DNA from: an uncultured Bacteroidia bacterium
Lineage (GTDB): Bacteria; Bacteroidota; Bacteroidia; Bacteroidales; UBA932
Reading direction: 5' to 3'
NCBI GenBank assembly: GCA_902789395.1
Contig: CADANY010000016.1
Coordinates: forward strand, 1-64,000
DNA length: 64,000 nt
The notes below the pieces were generated by a model. It was not told the origin of the DNA. It saw nothing but the letters and a program-made list of their open reading frames with translations, and made no database searches. This document shows, one piece after another, positions 44,479-54,105 of the stretch. The position numbers were made by a program, and so were the translations under genes. Positions within the stretch are counted from its first letter, which is position 1, and each line of letters begins with the position of its first letter.

Positions 44479-45180
44479 TCATTTCTTCTTGCGGACCGGC
44501 TCGAGGACAATCTCCTCTTCCCGGTCAATCGGATCACCCTCAGCCTCTGGTTCCAGGGTAACCTCCCCACGATGGAGCAACCGCTCCTTGAGCGGCTGAC
44601 CGATCTTAAGGGAATCCAGTCCCAGCGAATCAGCCTTTACAGAAACCGTATCCTTTTCCCGGATAATCATTTCCGGACCGCGATAAACCGTATCCTTCGA
44701 GTAATCGGTCAGATAGATCGCCAGATCCTCATTGACCATGACCCTGGGCCATCCGTGGAAAACGGAGTCACGGGAAAAACGGGCAAGTACTTTCTTCACG
44801 GAAGGAGCCGCATGGAAATGCAGGCTCTCCAGATAATCTTCGCGCGCAATCTTTTTATCAAGCAGCCTGATTTCTTTGTCAATCAGTTTGGCAGCTTCCC
44901 GCATAATTTTGGAATACTTCTGCGGTTCCCGCATATAGTGGTTCTCGCTTTTAAGATAGTCATCCGTCGTATAGCCGTATCGACGGAAAATCGGATCGTA
45001 AACAAGTGCCGTGTCCGTCGTCTTGTCGACTTCCGGGTGGATCCGGAGCCACTGGTCCGTCAAGAGCATCTCCGCCGAAATTTCGGCGAATTTACCCTTT
45101 GGGATAACCTTCGTCCGGTGGCAGCCGGAGACGGAAGCCACAAGCAGGAGAACGGTTATGACGATCCGTAATTGTCTCAT
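44479..45180 (-). CDS. DUF4296 lipoprotein
   Basis: 233 residues. A lipoprotein signal ends in VASVSGC (Cys near residue 20). The DUF4296 helical domain follows (EISAEMLLTDQWLRIHPEVD ... FRRYGYTTDDYLKSENHYM), with a charged C-terminal tail. This family of Bacteroidota envelope proteins has no known function. It lies 1 base from the genes on both sides (pheT and the amidohydrolase). Confidence 0.8.
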   Translation of the reverse strand: MRQLRIVITVLLLVASVSGCHRTKVIPKGKFAEISAEMLLTDQWLRIHPEVDKTTDTALVYDPIFRRYGYTTDDYLKSENHYMREPQKYSKIMREAAKLIDKEIRLLDKKIAREDYLESLHFHAAPSVKKVLARFSRDSVFHGWPRVMVNEDLAIYLTDYSKDTVYRGPEMIIREKDTVSVKADSLGLDSLKIGQPLKERLLHRGEVTLEPEAEGDPIDREEEIVLEPVRKKK

Positions 45181-45181
45181 C

Positions 45182-47626
45182 CTATCTCAGCGAAGCTCCG
45201 AATTCATTTTCAAAGACGGAGAGGATCCGGTTCATGGCATTTTCCACATCCGCATCCGTCAGGGTCTTCTCGATATCCTGCAATACAAAATTCAGGGCAT
45301 ACTGCTTCTTTCCGGCAGGAATCTTGTCTCCACGATAAACATCGAAGAGCGAAACGCTCTTGAGCAGCTTCTTCCCCGCCTTGAAGGCCGCTTTGCGGAG
45401 ATCGCCGTATGCGACGGATTCATCCAGCAGCAGGGCGAGATCCCGACGGACCTCCGGGAACTTCGGCAGTTCCTTGAAACTGAACTTATCCCGTTTGACG
45501 AGCGAGAAAAGGACCTGCCAGTTGATTTCCGCCGCATAGACCGGCTGCTTGATGCCGAAGCGCTTCGCGAGGGCAGGAAGAATGGTTCCGAAGGTAACGA
45601 GCACTTTCGGCTCCTTCCCGGGAAGGGACCAGGTCATTCCCTCTGCAAAGATATCGGAGGGCGCTTCGCTGCAGAACAGGGTCGACGGGTCGATCCGGTA
45701 GCGGCAGAGGACCAGTTCGACATACCCCTTCAGCTGGAAGAAATCGCTCTTCTGGACAGGAGTCCTCCAGGCTTTCTCCGGCGTACCGGTCAGAAGCAGA
45801 GAGAAATTCTGATGTTCTTCGTACCCTTCCAGTTTCGTTCCGTCTTTCTCGGGAAGACGCTGGTAAACAGATCCATACTCGAATATCTTCATCGAAGAGA
45901 TCTGACGGTTAAGATTATAGGCGATTACCTCCAGTCCGTTCAGTATCAGCGTCTGGCGCATGACGTTCAAGTCCGAACTGAGCGGGTTGACGATATGGAC
46001 GCAGCGCTCTGCCGGCCAGGTCTGAAGATTCGTATAATACTCTTCTTTCGTCAGGGAATTGTTCATCGTCTCGACAAAGCCATTGGATGCGAGAAGGTTC
46101 GAGATATTGTTGCGGATTGCCTCCGGCTCCGGGGACGGGGTGGGATTGACCGACATCCTCAGGCTCTGGGGAAGCTCGATATTATTATACCCGTAGATAC
46201 GGAGTATTTCTTCGACGACATCGCACTCACGGTAGACGTCAACCATATAGGTCGGGGCCGCGACGAGGGCTCCGCCTTCGCGCTTTTCGACAAACTCATA
46301 ATTCAGGGCGCAGAGAATCTTTTCGATCGTATCGTGACCGATCTTCTTGCCGATAAACCTTTCGATCCGGTCATAATCGAGATCGATCCGTTTACGGTCC
46401 ATACGGACGGGATAGCTTTCCTGGATTTTGCCCTCGATATGGCCTCCGGCCAGTTCAAGGATCAGAAGGGCCGCCCGCTTGGCGGCATACATGGCCGCTT
46501 CCGGATCCGCTCCCCGCTCAAAGCGGAAGGAGGCATCGGTCGAAAGCTGCTGGCGCTTCGCGGTCTTCCGGACAGAAGCCGGATCGAAATAGGCTCCTTC
46601 GATAAAGACATTGACCGTACCGTCGGTAACCCCTGAATCATCACCGCCGAAAACACCGGCGATGCACATCGGGCCTTCGGCGTCCGCGATGACCATATCG
46701 GTAGCATCCAGCGTCCGTTCAATCTCATCAAGGGTACGGATCTTCTCACCCTGGACAGCCCGGCGGACAATGACTTTTCCTCCCTTGATCTTATCTGCGT
46801 CGAAGGTATGCAGGGGCTGTCCGGTCTCAAAAAGAACGAAGTTAGAGATATCGACAATATTATTGATCGGACGGAGGCCGACTGAAAGCAGTTTCTTCTG
46901 CAGCCATTCCGGAGAAGGCCCGGCTTTGACACCGCGGACCGTAATCCCGACATAACGAGGAGCGCCCTCTGTATCAAGAACTTCTACAGGGATTGCTTCT
47001 CCTTCTCCCTCACGGAAATCCTCCACGGAAGGAAGCATCAGGCGACAAGGCAGGTCCCGGGACTTGAGATAGGCATACAGATCACGTGCGACGCCGATAT
47101 GGGAAGCCCCGTCGATCCTGTTCGCCGTCAACTCAATCTCAATGACGGCCTCTTCGGAAAGATGCAGGTACTCCTTGGCAGGAGTCCCGACGACCGCTTC
47201 CGGTTCGAGGACCATGATTCCGGCATGGTCCGCACCGATACCAAGTTCATCCTCAGCGCAAATCATACCGAACGACTCGACTCCGCGGATCTTGGATTTC
47301 TTGATCTTGAAATCTCCGGGGAGGACCGTTCCGAGACGGGCGAAAAGAACTTTCTGTCCGGCCGCCACGTTCGGAGCGCCGCAGACGACGGTCAGCCGCT
47401 CTCCGCTGCCGTCATCAACCTTGGTGATATGGAGGTGATCGGAATCCGGATGATCCCCACACTCCACCACTTTCGCGACGACGACACCGGCGAGACCGCC
47501 GGGAATCTCTTCCTGGACCGTCACGGAATCCACTTCCAGTCCGATTGAAGTTATTGCCTCGGCCATCTGGTCCGGGGTCAGGTCACACTCAAGATAATCC
47601 TTGAGCCAATTGTAAGAAATCTTCAT
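45182..47626 (-). CDS. pheT: Phenylalanyl-tRNA synthetase beta subunit
   Basis: 814 residues, full length. Domain order is the usual one: an N-terminal region with an EMAP/tRNA-binding domain (about 40-150, VVECGDHPDSDHLHITKVDD), B3/B4 editing domain (PINNIVDISNFVLFETGQPLH near 265, DASFRFERGADPE), B5 and the core, and a C-terminal anticodon-binding (FDX-ACB) domain (FPEVRRDLALLLDESV). It pairs with PheS, which is not in this window. It follows ftsY by 5 bases. Confidence 0.97.
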   Translation of the reverse strand: MKISYNWLKDYLECDLTPDQMAEAITSIGLEVDSVTVQEEIPGGLAGVVVAKVVECGDHPDSDHLHITKVDDGSGERLTVVCGAPNVAAGQKVLFARLGTVLPGDFKIKKSKIRGVESFGMICAEDELGIGADHAGIMVLEPEAVVGTPAKEYLHLSEEAVIEIELTANRIDGASHIGVARDLYAYLKSRDLPCRLMLPSVEDFREGEGEAIPVEVLDTEGAPRYVGITVRGVKAGPSPEWLQKKLLSVGLRPINNIVDISNFVLFETGQPLHTFDADKIKGGKVIVRRAVQGEKIRTLDEIERTLDATDMVIADAEGPMCIAGVFGGDDSGVTDGTVNVFIEGAYFDPASVRKTAKRQQLSTDASFRFERGADPEAAMYAAKRAALLILELAGGHIEGKIQESYPVRMDRKRIDLDYDRIERFIGKKIGHDTIEKILCALNYEFVEKREGGALVAAPTYMVDVYRECDVVEEILRIYGYNNIELPQSLRMSVNPTPSPEPEAIRNNISNLLASNGFVETMNNSLTKEEYYTNLQTWPAERCVHIVNPLSSDLNVMRQTLILNGLEVIAYNLNRQISSMKIFEYGSVYQRLPEKDGTKLEGYEEHQNFSLLLTGTPEKAWRTPVQKSDFFQLKGYVELVLCRYRIDPSTLFCSEAPSDIFAEGMTWSLPGKEPKVLVTFGTILPALAKRFGIKQPVYAAEINWQVLFSLVKRDKFSFKELPKFPEVRRDLALLLDESVAYGDLRKAAFKAGKKLLKSVSLFDVYRGDKIPAGKKQYALNFVLQDIEKTLTDADVENAMNRILSVFENEFGASLR

Positions 47627-47631
47627 ATCTG

Positions 47632-48564
47632 TTACTTTTCAATATCTTCTTTTGAGAAAAGGGAACTCACGAATTCCTTCTTGTCGAACACTTTGAGATC
47701 ATCAACGCCCTCCCCGATACCCAGGAACTTGATCGGGAAGCGGAACTGGTCGACGATGCCGACGACGACACCGCCCTTCGCGCTGCCGTCGAGTTTCGTA
47801 ACGGCAAGGGCTGTCACATCCGTCGCTTTCGAGAATTCTTTGGCCTGGACGAACGCATTCTGTCCGGTCGAGCCGTCGAGGACGAGCAGGACTTCGTGCG
47901 GGCCGTCCGGAACGACTTTCCGGATAACGTTCCGGATCTTCGTCAGTTCGTTCATCAGGTCGATCCGGTTGTGGAGCCGGCCGGCCGTATCGATCAGGAC
48001 GACATCAGCGCCCTTCGCAACGGCGGAGCGTACGGAATCATAGGCAACGGAAGCAGGATCCGAACCCATCCCCTGCTTGACGATTTCCGCGCCAGCCCTT
48101 TCGGCCCAGATGACAAGCTGCTCGACAGCGGCGGCACGGAAGGTATCGGCAGCTCCGATAACGACTTTCTTCCCCTGCGAGGCGAGCATCGCCGCAATCT
48201 TTCCGATCGTCGTCGTCTTTCCGACGCCGTTTACCCCGACGACCAGCATGACATAGGGCTTCTTCGAAAAGTCGAAGGCCTGGACAGGAGCTTCTTCCCC
48301 GCTGACATTGAGGAGCTTACCGATCTCATCCCGAAGGATATCGACCAGCTCATCCATCCCCATGTACTTATCCCGTTCGACCCGGTCTTCCAGGTTGTCA
48401 ATCAGCTTGAGGGTCGTTTCCACACCCATATCCGACGAAAGGAGCGCCTCCTCAATCGCATCAAGGACATCGTCATCGACCTTTGACTTGCCGACGATCG
48501 CTCTCGAAAGCTTCTGGAAGAAGTTCTGGTTGGTCTTCTTAAACCCTTTATCGAAAATTCCCAT
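47632..48564 (-). CDS. ftsY: Signal recognition particle receptor FtsY
   Basis: 310 residues: the SRP GTPase NG domains without a long acidic A domain, as usual in Bacteroidota. G motifs: GVNGVGKTTTIGKIA (P-loop), GADTFRAAAVEQL, DTAGRLHN and TKLDGSAKGG. It docks the SRP-ribosome complex at the membrane. First gene of the minus-strand operon through deoC; a -7-like box TATATTTG lies at plus 48584-48591, about 20 bases upstream. In many Bacteroidales ftsY follows DUF4295, but here the accessory island separates them. Confidence 0.95.
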   Translation of the reverse strand: MGIFDKGFKKTNQNFFQKLSRAIVGKSKVDDDVLDAIEEALLSSDMGVETTLKLIDNLEDRVERDKYMGMDELVDILRDEIGKLLNVSGEEAPVQAFDFSKKPYVMLVVGVNGVGKTTTIGKIAAMLASQGKKVVIGAADTFRAAAVEQLVIWAERAGAEIVKQGMGSDPASVAYDSVRSAVAKGADVVLIDTAGRLHNRIDLMNELTKIRNVIRKVVPDGPHEVLLVLDGSTGQNAFVQAKEFSKATDVTALAVTKLDGSAKGGVVVGIVDQFRFPIKFLGIGEGVDDLKVFDKKEFVSSLFSKEDIEK

Positions 48565-48713
48565 AAGAAATCCCTTTAACTTGCAAATATAAGGAATTTC
48601 TCACGGGAATACAACACCGTGGCTCTGAGCAGAAAGGGCATTAAAAAGCCCGGCTGCTCTTGCTCACTTCCGAAATTCACCGGCGAACGGGTCGTTACAT
48701 CATTAATAAACCT

Positions 48714-49269
48714 TTATTTTAATATCAACTCCCCTTCTAGATCAAGCTTCTCCTTCTTAATCCTGAAATGATATTCGAATACGTTTATAACAACTGGAAC
48801 ATCGGTGGATTAATTGGGAGAGGCCGATTCCAACTTCTCTAAAGTAAGGTCGAACGTGAACTCTATTTCAGGAATGTAACTTGAACCACTCTGACGATCC
48901 GCCTCCCATTGATTTAAGTCAAAGAACTGAACACCATCCTTGTTCCGATCAGAGGAATACCAAGTTTTCAGAAGGGTCTTTGTTCCGTCTTCTTCGACAC
49001 GATATATTGAGATGTATGCATCTTGATCATTCTGAATCATATCATATAAGGACTTTGTCGGGGTTTCTTAAGGATCCTTCACTTTTAACATTAACGTGAT
49101 CACTATGTTCAGACATATATGGGACAAGATTGGATTCAAAAGCAAGGTTCTCTAATTCCGTCCTATTACAAAGGAACATTAAGACATAGGTCTTTTTGTC
49201 AGAATCCGAGAATCTGATACATGAGGCAAAACAGATTATTGCTATAAGCGGAAATAGTATTCTTTTCAT
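48714..49269 (-). pseudogene. Decayed paralogue of the 165-residue island lipoprotein
   Basis: Starts MKRILFPLIAIICFASC, a lipoprotein signal matching the intact copy at 49459-49956. About 46 bases are missing near 49040, which shifts the frame: the first part ends in DKVLI and the second (from 49040 down, MIQNDQDAYISIYRVEEDGT) continues the homology. After a TAA at 48810-48812 the same frame goes on for about 31 more codons to 48714 (TDVPVVINVFEYHF). The part from about 48895 to 49040 is almost identical in DNA to the intact copy, while the N-terminal part is clearly more diverged. Confidence 0.75.
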
Positions 49270-49458
49270 GCTTGAATTGGTTCTAAAAGGTACTATGCAT
49301 ACAAATGTAAAGGATATGAAGAAAAACTGCAAGTCCTTCACCATAATAATTTAGCAGGCCCCCGAACAATGTCTGATCCGATGGCTTCTTCTACGTTATA
49401 GAGTTAGTTGTTCAACTTTGTTCGCGATAATCTCGACGACAGATCTCTCTATCCAAGA

Positions 49459-49956
49459 TTATAATCCCAAATCAGTTTTAGTTAGGTTGAACTTGAAATA
49501 TATTTCAGGAATGTAACTTAGACCATTGTGCAGACGATCTGCCTTCCACTGATTTAAATCAAAGAACTGAACACCATCTTTATTTCGATCAGAGGAATAC
49601 CAAGTTTTCAGAAGGGTCTTTGTTCCGTCTTCTTCGACACGATATATTGAGATGTATGCATCTTGATCATTCTGAATCATATCAATTTTTTTATAATATT
49701 TGTACGGAACGGCACGCACTTTATTGAGCGCTATTATGACGGTCTTTTTCGATGTGAACTGTCCATCGTTCCTAACGACAGTAAGACCGTCAAGTTCCTG
49801 CAAAAAAGGAACAATATTAGATTCAAAGGCAAGATTATTAAATCCCGAATCATTCCAAAAGCGCATCACTACCCTTGTTTTACTATCGGAATCATCGTGG
49901 CTCATACACGATGATAAACAGATTATCGTGATAAGCGCGAATACTATTCTTTTCAT
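49459..49956 (-). CDS. Small island lipoprotein of unknown family
   Basis: 165 residues: a lipoprotein signal (MKRIVFALITIICLSSC), then a probably beta-rich domain (TRVVMRFWNDSGFNNLAFES ... IPEIYFKFNLTKTD). I do not recognise the family. It is the last intact gene of the protease/receptor cluster, 40 bases after the small barrel gene, and has a decayed duplicate downstream. A surface accessory or protease-inhibitor role is conceivable from context only. Base composition is AT-richer than the flanking core genes. Confidence 0.6.
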   Translation of the reverse strand: MKRIVFALITIICLSSCMSHDDSDSKTRVVMRFWNDSGFNNLAFESNIVPFLQELDGLTVVRNDGQFTSKKTVIIALNKVRAVPYKYYKKIDMIQNDQDAYISIYRVEEDGTKTLLKTWYSSDRNKDGVQFFDLNQWKADRLHNGLSYIPEIYFKFNLTKTDLGL

Positions 49957-49996
49957 TTCTGACTCAGTTCTTTTCTTGACTATGAATAATCAAGAG

Positions 49997-50515
49997 TCAA
50001 AAGGCCCAACGTATTCCGGCCGATACGTCTCCCAGTGATACTTTAGACCAGCCGCTCTCTTTCTGGAAGGAACTCCCAGCCATTCCGGCGCTGACAATCA
50101 GTCCCAGATGATTGGTCAAAGCAAGGTCCAGACCGGGACGCACCCCTAGTCGAACCGTTTTGGATTTAGGGATGTATTTCCCCCCTCCGTCAAGAAACAG
50201 ACCGAGACGCCCCCACTCTATCGCTCTCCAGCGTAGAAACGCCCCAATCTCCCACACATTAGCTGAACGGAAATAATCCCCTGAACGGTAAAAGATTTCA
50301 GCTCCGACACCCAGCCTCTCACCCATAGGGCATACTCCCTGAAGACTTATAGACTGGGTTCCTACAACCGTCGTATCAGCGATGGAACGAAGATCGGAAA
50401 GATTGTAAAGCAGCCCAGCCTCCCAACCGGTACGGTTTTGTGCTGCAGTAGGAAGGGCTAATGCAAAACAGATAGAAAGAATAGTTAACGCTACTCGCAA
50501 ATTCAGTGTTCTCAT
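49997..50515 (-). CDS. Predicted outer membrane beta-barrel protein
   Basis: 172 residues with a signal peptide (about 1-25, cleavage after TAA) and alternating amphipathic strands rich in Gly and aromatics (GWEAGLLYNLSDL, WEIGAFLRWRAIEWGRLGLF, RLGVRPGLDLALT), ending in IRWAF, a typical barrel terminal Phe. No specific family is recognised. It lies 37 bases after the TonB-dependent receptor gene, in the same direction. Confidence 0.6.
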   Translation of the reverse strand: MRTLNLRVALTILSICFALALPTAAQNRTGWEAGLLYNLSDLRSIADTTVVGTQSISLQGVCPMGERLGVGAEIFYRSGDYFRSANVWEIGAFLRWRAIEWGRLGLFLDGGGKYIPKSKTVRLGVRPGLDLALTNHLGLIVSAGMAGSSFQKESGWSKVSLGDVSAGIRWAF

Positions 50516-50552
50516 AAGACAAATCGTTTATTGGACATATCAAGTTGCTTTT

Positions 50553-52961
50553 TCAAAACTTAACATTATAAGATATCGATGGAAAGATAGGAAAGACACA
50601 AATGCCTTTGAGGACATGTCGATTCTGGCTATCAAACGAATCATAAACATAAGAAATGTTCATGTGATTATACACATTATGTACAGATAAGTTCAGCATG
50701 TGCGAGATCTTTCCCGTTTGAAATTGATAATTCGCACTCACATCAAGCCTGTGAATGGAAGGAAGAATATAATTATTCAGGCTTGTCGGAGCCAGGAACC
50801 GGTGCATTCCGGTGGCTTGTAAAGTTGTCTGGCCGGGCTCTATCCCGGGGAGAAGATATTGGTTCATGTACTGCTCACGGTAAAATAGGGAACTCGGATA
50901 TGGAACGTGGTAATAATGATATAATTCTCCAGTCCTAAGAAAGTATGTTTCATCTATTCTTGTTCCAAAAAAGGCCCTGTCCGCAAGTGTGCCACGATGG
51001 CCGGTATGGTAAGTAAAAGAAGCCGACAATGTAAGATGCCGCCCTATTTTCTGACTCATTGTCATATTAAGGTTGTTTCTAACGTCAGAAGAAGCAAAAA
51101 ACTCCTCTCCGTTGTTCAGTTCATCTCCCTGCCTGTCGAATAGCCGAAGGGACTTTGACCATGTGTAACTAATCCATCCGGTTGTTTTTCCTTTCGTTTT
51201 CTGAATCATAAACTCAGTGCCGTACGCTCTGCCTGTTCCTTGCACCACTGACTGATCCCAATCTGTCAAGAGTACGGACGCACCCTCGCGATATTCCAGC
51301 AGGTTGCTCATCTTCTTGTAATATGCCTCTAATGAAAGATCCCACCCCCGTCGAAAATTTTTATATATCCCTACGGAGAATAGATCCGCAGTCATCGGAG
51401 AGATACTCTCCGTGATTAACATCCATTTATCTGAAATAGACACAAGGTTATTATCAGTGAGAAGATGCACCGGTTGTGACATTCGGGCCCACGAAGCCTT
51501 CAAAGAAGTAGAATCAACGAGGAATACACTCACGGCAAACCGGGGCTCTGGGACAAAGTACTTTTTATCTTTCACAAGATATGTCGTCGCACGGAAACCG
51601 AGATTAGCTGATAATCTACGAGAAATCGACCACTCGTCCCCTGCATATATAGAAATAGTTCCATAGTGCCGCGGCCCTGCTATCGTGCTATCAATTAGTT
51701 CCTGATCGATTTCGCCTTCATTCTTCTGAGGAAGAATTGACCACCCCTCAACTGTCTCCCGATATAGGTGTTCATATGATAAGAGCTTTGAATCTGAGAC
51801 GAATACCCCTGCCGTTAATGAGTGGTTTTCTCCATACTTTGCATAATATCCGGCCCGTATGGAGATATCATGGATCTTTGAATTGTTATTGATATAAAGA
51901 CTATCTAGATCGAAGGTAAACAAATCTTGTTCAGTATTTCGATCTCTGACCGCCCACGAAGCATTTGACTCAGACTGAACAACCCTTTTGCTCAAATTGT
52001 ATTGAACGTAATTCAGCGAAGCGCTCAACCTGCACTCTTGTCTGAAAAAATGATCATATTTCATCTGCAGAGCAGTGTTCCCCCAATTTCTCCATTCTCC
52101 GGACGCTGAATTGGTTTTTAATCGAAATCTAGCACCGGGATACCTATTTTCAAGGAGAATCGTACGATCATAATTATATGGTTCTGGAACAAGATCATAA
52201 TGATCTGAACTTTTATAGAGAGAAAGACGCAGGATATCTGATTGAGAAAAATGATGCACAAACTTAGCATTCACATCGTAATAATCCAGACTCATATAAT
52301 TCTGAACCATGTTCTCCTCATCCCCTCTTTTCATCATTTCTTTCCCGAGAATCTTATCGTAATACGAAATGCGACCACCTATCAAGAATGATGTCTTACC
52401 TTTAATGACAGGGCCCTCAAAAGTGAACCTTGAAGACAAAAGCCCGGCCGTAAATGACCCATGATATTGGAACAAGTCTCCGTCTCGCACCTTGAGATCG
52501 ACAATACTGGACAGACGCCCACCATATTCCGAAGGGAAAAAACTTCGATAGAAGCGGACATTCTCCACAATATCCGGATTGACGGATGAAACAAAACCGC
52601 CAAGATGTTCCGAGTTAAAGAGTGTCATTCCATCGAGCATGATGAGGTTTTGGTCATATTCGCCCCCTCTCACCACCATTCCGGAACGGCCTTCCTGAAC
52701 GGACTGGACCCCGGGGAAACGTTGGAGATGCTTCATCAAATCGTTTTCTCCCATCAAAGAAGGCATGACCCTAGCCTGCTCAGAGGTGAGATCAAGCTCA
52801 CCTAGAATCGGGCGATCAATCTTCGGCCTCCGGACACCTATAACGACAGAGGAATCTATCTCCCGATTCGTCTCCTGCCCCAAAGAAACAAACGGAAGGG
52901 TGAAAAGGAATAGGAGAGGAATGGCTCTTTTCCAATTAGTCCATATGAGGTTCTTCATCAT
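50553..52961 (-). CDS. TonB-dependent receptor paired with a DUF4249 lipoprotein
   Basis: 802 residues: signal peptide (about 1-28), a short N-terminal segment with a TonB-box-like VVIGVRR, plug domain (LMKHLQRFPGVQSVQEGRSG, VVRGGEYDQNLIMLDGM) and a large barrel ending in SYNVKF. It lacks the full SusC-type N-terminal domain. Receptors of this type next to DUF4249 lipoproteins are common in Bacteroidota; their ligands are mostly unknown. Its start overlaps the DUF4249 stop by 26 bases, and a C10 protease gene lies just upstream, so a peptide or protein ligand is possible (inference). Confidence 0.85.
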   Translation of the reverse strand: MMKNLIWTNWKRAIPLLFLFTLPFVSLGQETNREIDSSVVIGVRRPKIDRPILGELDLTSEQARVMPSLMGENDLMKHLQRFPGVQSVQEGRSGMVVRGGEYDQNLIMLDGMTLFNSEHLGGFVSSVNPDIVENVRFYRSFFPSEYGGRLSSIVDLKVRDGDLFQYHGSFTAGLLSSRFTFEGPVIKGKTSFLIGGRISYYDKILGKEMMKRGDEENMVQNYMSLDYYDVNAKFVHHFSQSDILRLSLYKSSDHYDLVPEPYNYDRTILLENRYPGARFRLKTNSASGEWRNWGNTALQMKYDHFFRQECRLSASLNYVQYNLSKRVVQSESNASWAVRDRNTEQDLFTFDLDSLYINNNSKIHDISIRAGYYAKYGENHSLTAGVFVSDSKLLSYEHLYRETVEGWSILPQKNEGEIDQELIDSTIAGPRHYGTISIYAGDEWSISRRLSANLGFRATTYLVKDKKYFVPEPRFAVSVFLVDSTSLKASWARMSQPVHLLTDNNLVSISDKWMLITESISPMTADLFSVGIYKNFRRGWDLSLEAYYKKMSNLLEYREGASVLLTDWDQSVVQGTGRAYGTEFMIQKTKGKTTGWISYTWSKSLRLFDRQGDELNNGEEFFASSDVRNNLNMTMSQKIGRHLTLSASFTYHTGHRGTLADRAFFGTRIDETYFLRTGELYHYYHVPYPSSLFYREQYMNQYLLPGIEPGQTTLQATGMHRFLAPTSLNNYILPSIHRLDVSANYQFQTGKISHMLNLSVHNVYNHMNISYVYDSFDSQNRHVLKGICVFPIFPSISYNVKF

Positions 52962-54087
52962 ACTGATAATAGAATTCGAAATAGGGACAATCCTCCAACG
53001 TCACGTCCCCGGTATACTGGATCTCTTCCATTTTGAAAGTAATACGTTCTGTGGAGATGCCGGAAACGATCCCATCTCCGCCTTCCACATTTGTAGGTAT
53101 AGAAACAGGAGCGGCGAACCGGTCCCTCTCTGTGATCCGGTAGAGCATGTAACTGCGAATAAACAAGAACAAATCTTTTGTTATGCGCTGTATCTCTATC
53201 CCGATCTCCGTATCTTCAACCTGTGGTCTGAAATACGTATCAGCTGTCGCTATGATATCAACGAAAAACTCTCCTTCCGAGCCGTTTAACATAGAGCCCC
53301 TGAATGCTGGGCAAAAATTGGGCTGGACCCGGAACCAGTTCGAAGTCAAGCGTTTGTCATAAAATACGTCACTGGGAGAGTAATAGATATCATCATAATA
53401 GATATAGTCGCCGCCTCTTGCCGTTACGTCGCAGTGAACTCTATAGAACCCGTTGTCATCCCATTCGGGAATGCGGCAATGAATCCTAACCAATGTATCA
53501 CAGGCTCCGGAATACCATCCGGGAACCTCATCGAAAGCGATGACCCCCTTCTTTTCTATCTTGGTTATTTCCACATGGGGCCGCTGAGGGATTTCTGTGA
53601 AAGAAAAGACTGTCCGATCCCCTTCCTGCGCCGTTATTTCAAGATAGTCACCAGGAGAAGGTATATAATCACTTCTGAAGCAATAGCCGCCCTCATCGTA
53701 TTGCATCCGGTATTCCGCTTTTCCATTGACTTTCAATCTCACATCTGCTTCCCGTATAATTGAGCCATAAAAAACAGGATCGATGTCATCGGTCCAATTC
53801 CCGCGATTGTTTAGGTAGTATGACCATTCATTCATCGGAAGTTTATAAGGTTTCCTGCCCGGGCTGTCAGAATGCCAGATCATTGGTCGATCATCTGTTC
53901 CCAGAGTATCGACCGTGTCCATAAAGAAAAAAGACTCTGTCACATATGCGGTGAAAGGGACGTCTTCCACCGCATACGCATTCAAAGAGATATTCGAAAG
54001 CCCAGACGTATCCTCATAAGAGATATCGACCTCGCAAGCTGTTACGAATATCAGCGAAAAGATAATCGGGACTAATTCTTCCTTCAT
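52936..54087 (-). CDS. DUF4249 lipoprotein, partner of the TonB-dependent receptor
   Basis: 383 residues. A lipoprotein signal ends in LIFVTAC (Cys near residue 18). The body is a beta-rich fold with the DUF4249 pattern: NISLNAYAVEDVPFTAYVTE, a central GDYLEITAQEGDRTVFSFTE and the closing ECPYFEFYYQ-like strand. By analogy to SusD-type partners it probably sits on the cell surface and hands ligand to the adjacent receptor; this is inference. It lies 18 bases after the protease catalytic frame. Confidence 0.8.
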   Translation of the reverse strand: MKEELVPIIFSLIFVTACEVDISYEDTSGLSNISLNAYAVEDVPFTAYVTESFFFMDTVDTLGTDDRPMIWHSDSPGRKPYKLPMNEWSYYLNNRGNWTDDIDPVFYGSIIREADVRLKVNGKAEYRMQYDEGGYCFRSDYIPSPGDYLEITAQEGDRTVFSFTEIPQRPHVEITKIEKKGVIAFDEVPGWYSGACDTLVRIHCRIPEWDDNGFYRVHCDVTARGGDYIYYDDIYYSPSDVFYDKRLTSNWFRVQPNFCPAFRGSMLNGSEGEFFVDIIATADTYFRPQVEDTEIGIEIQRITKDLFLFIRSYMLYRITERDRFAAPVSIPTNVEGGDGIVSGISTERITFKMEEIQYTGDVTLEDCPYFEFYYQYDEEPHMD

Positions 54088-54105
54088 TATTAATCTTGAC
54101 TAAAG

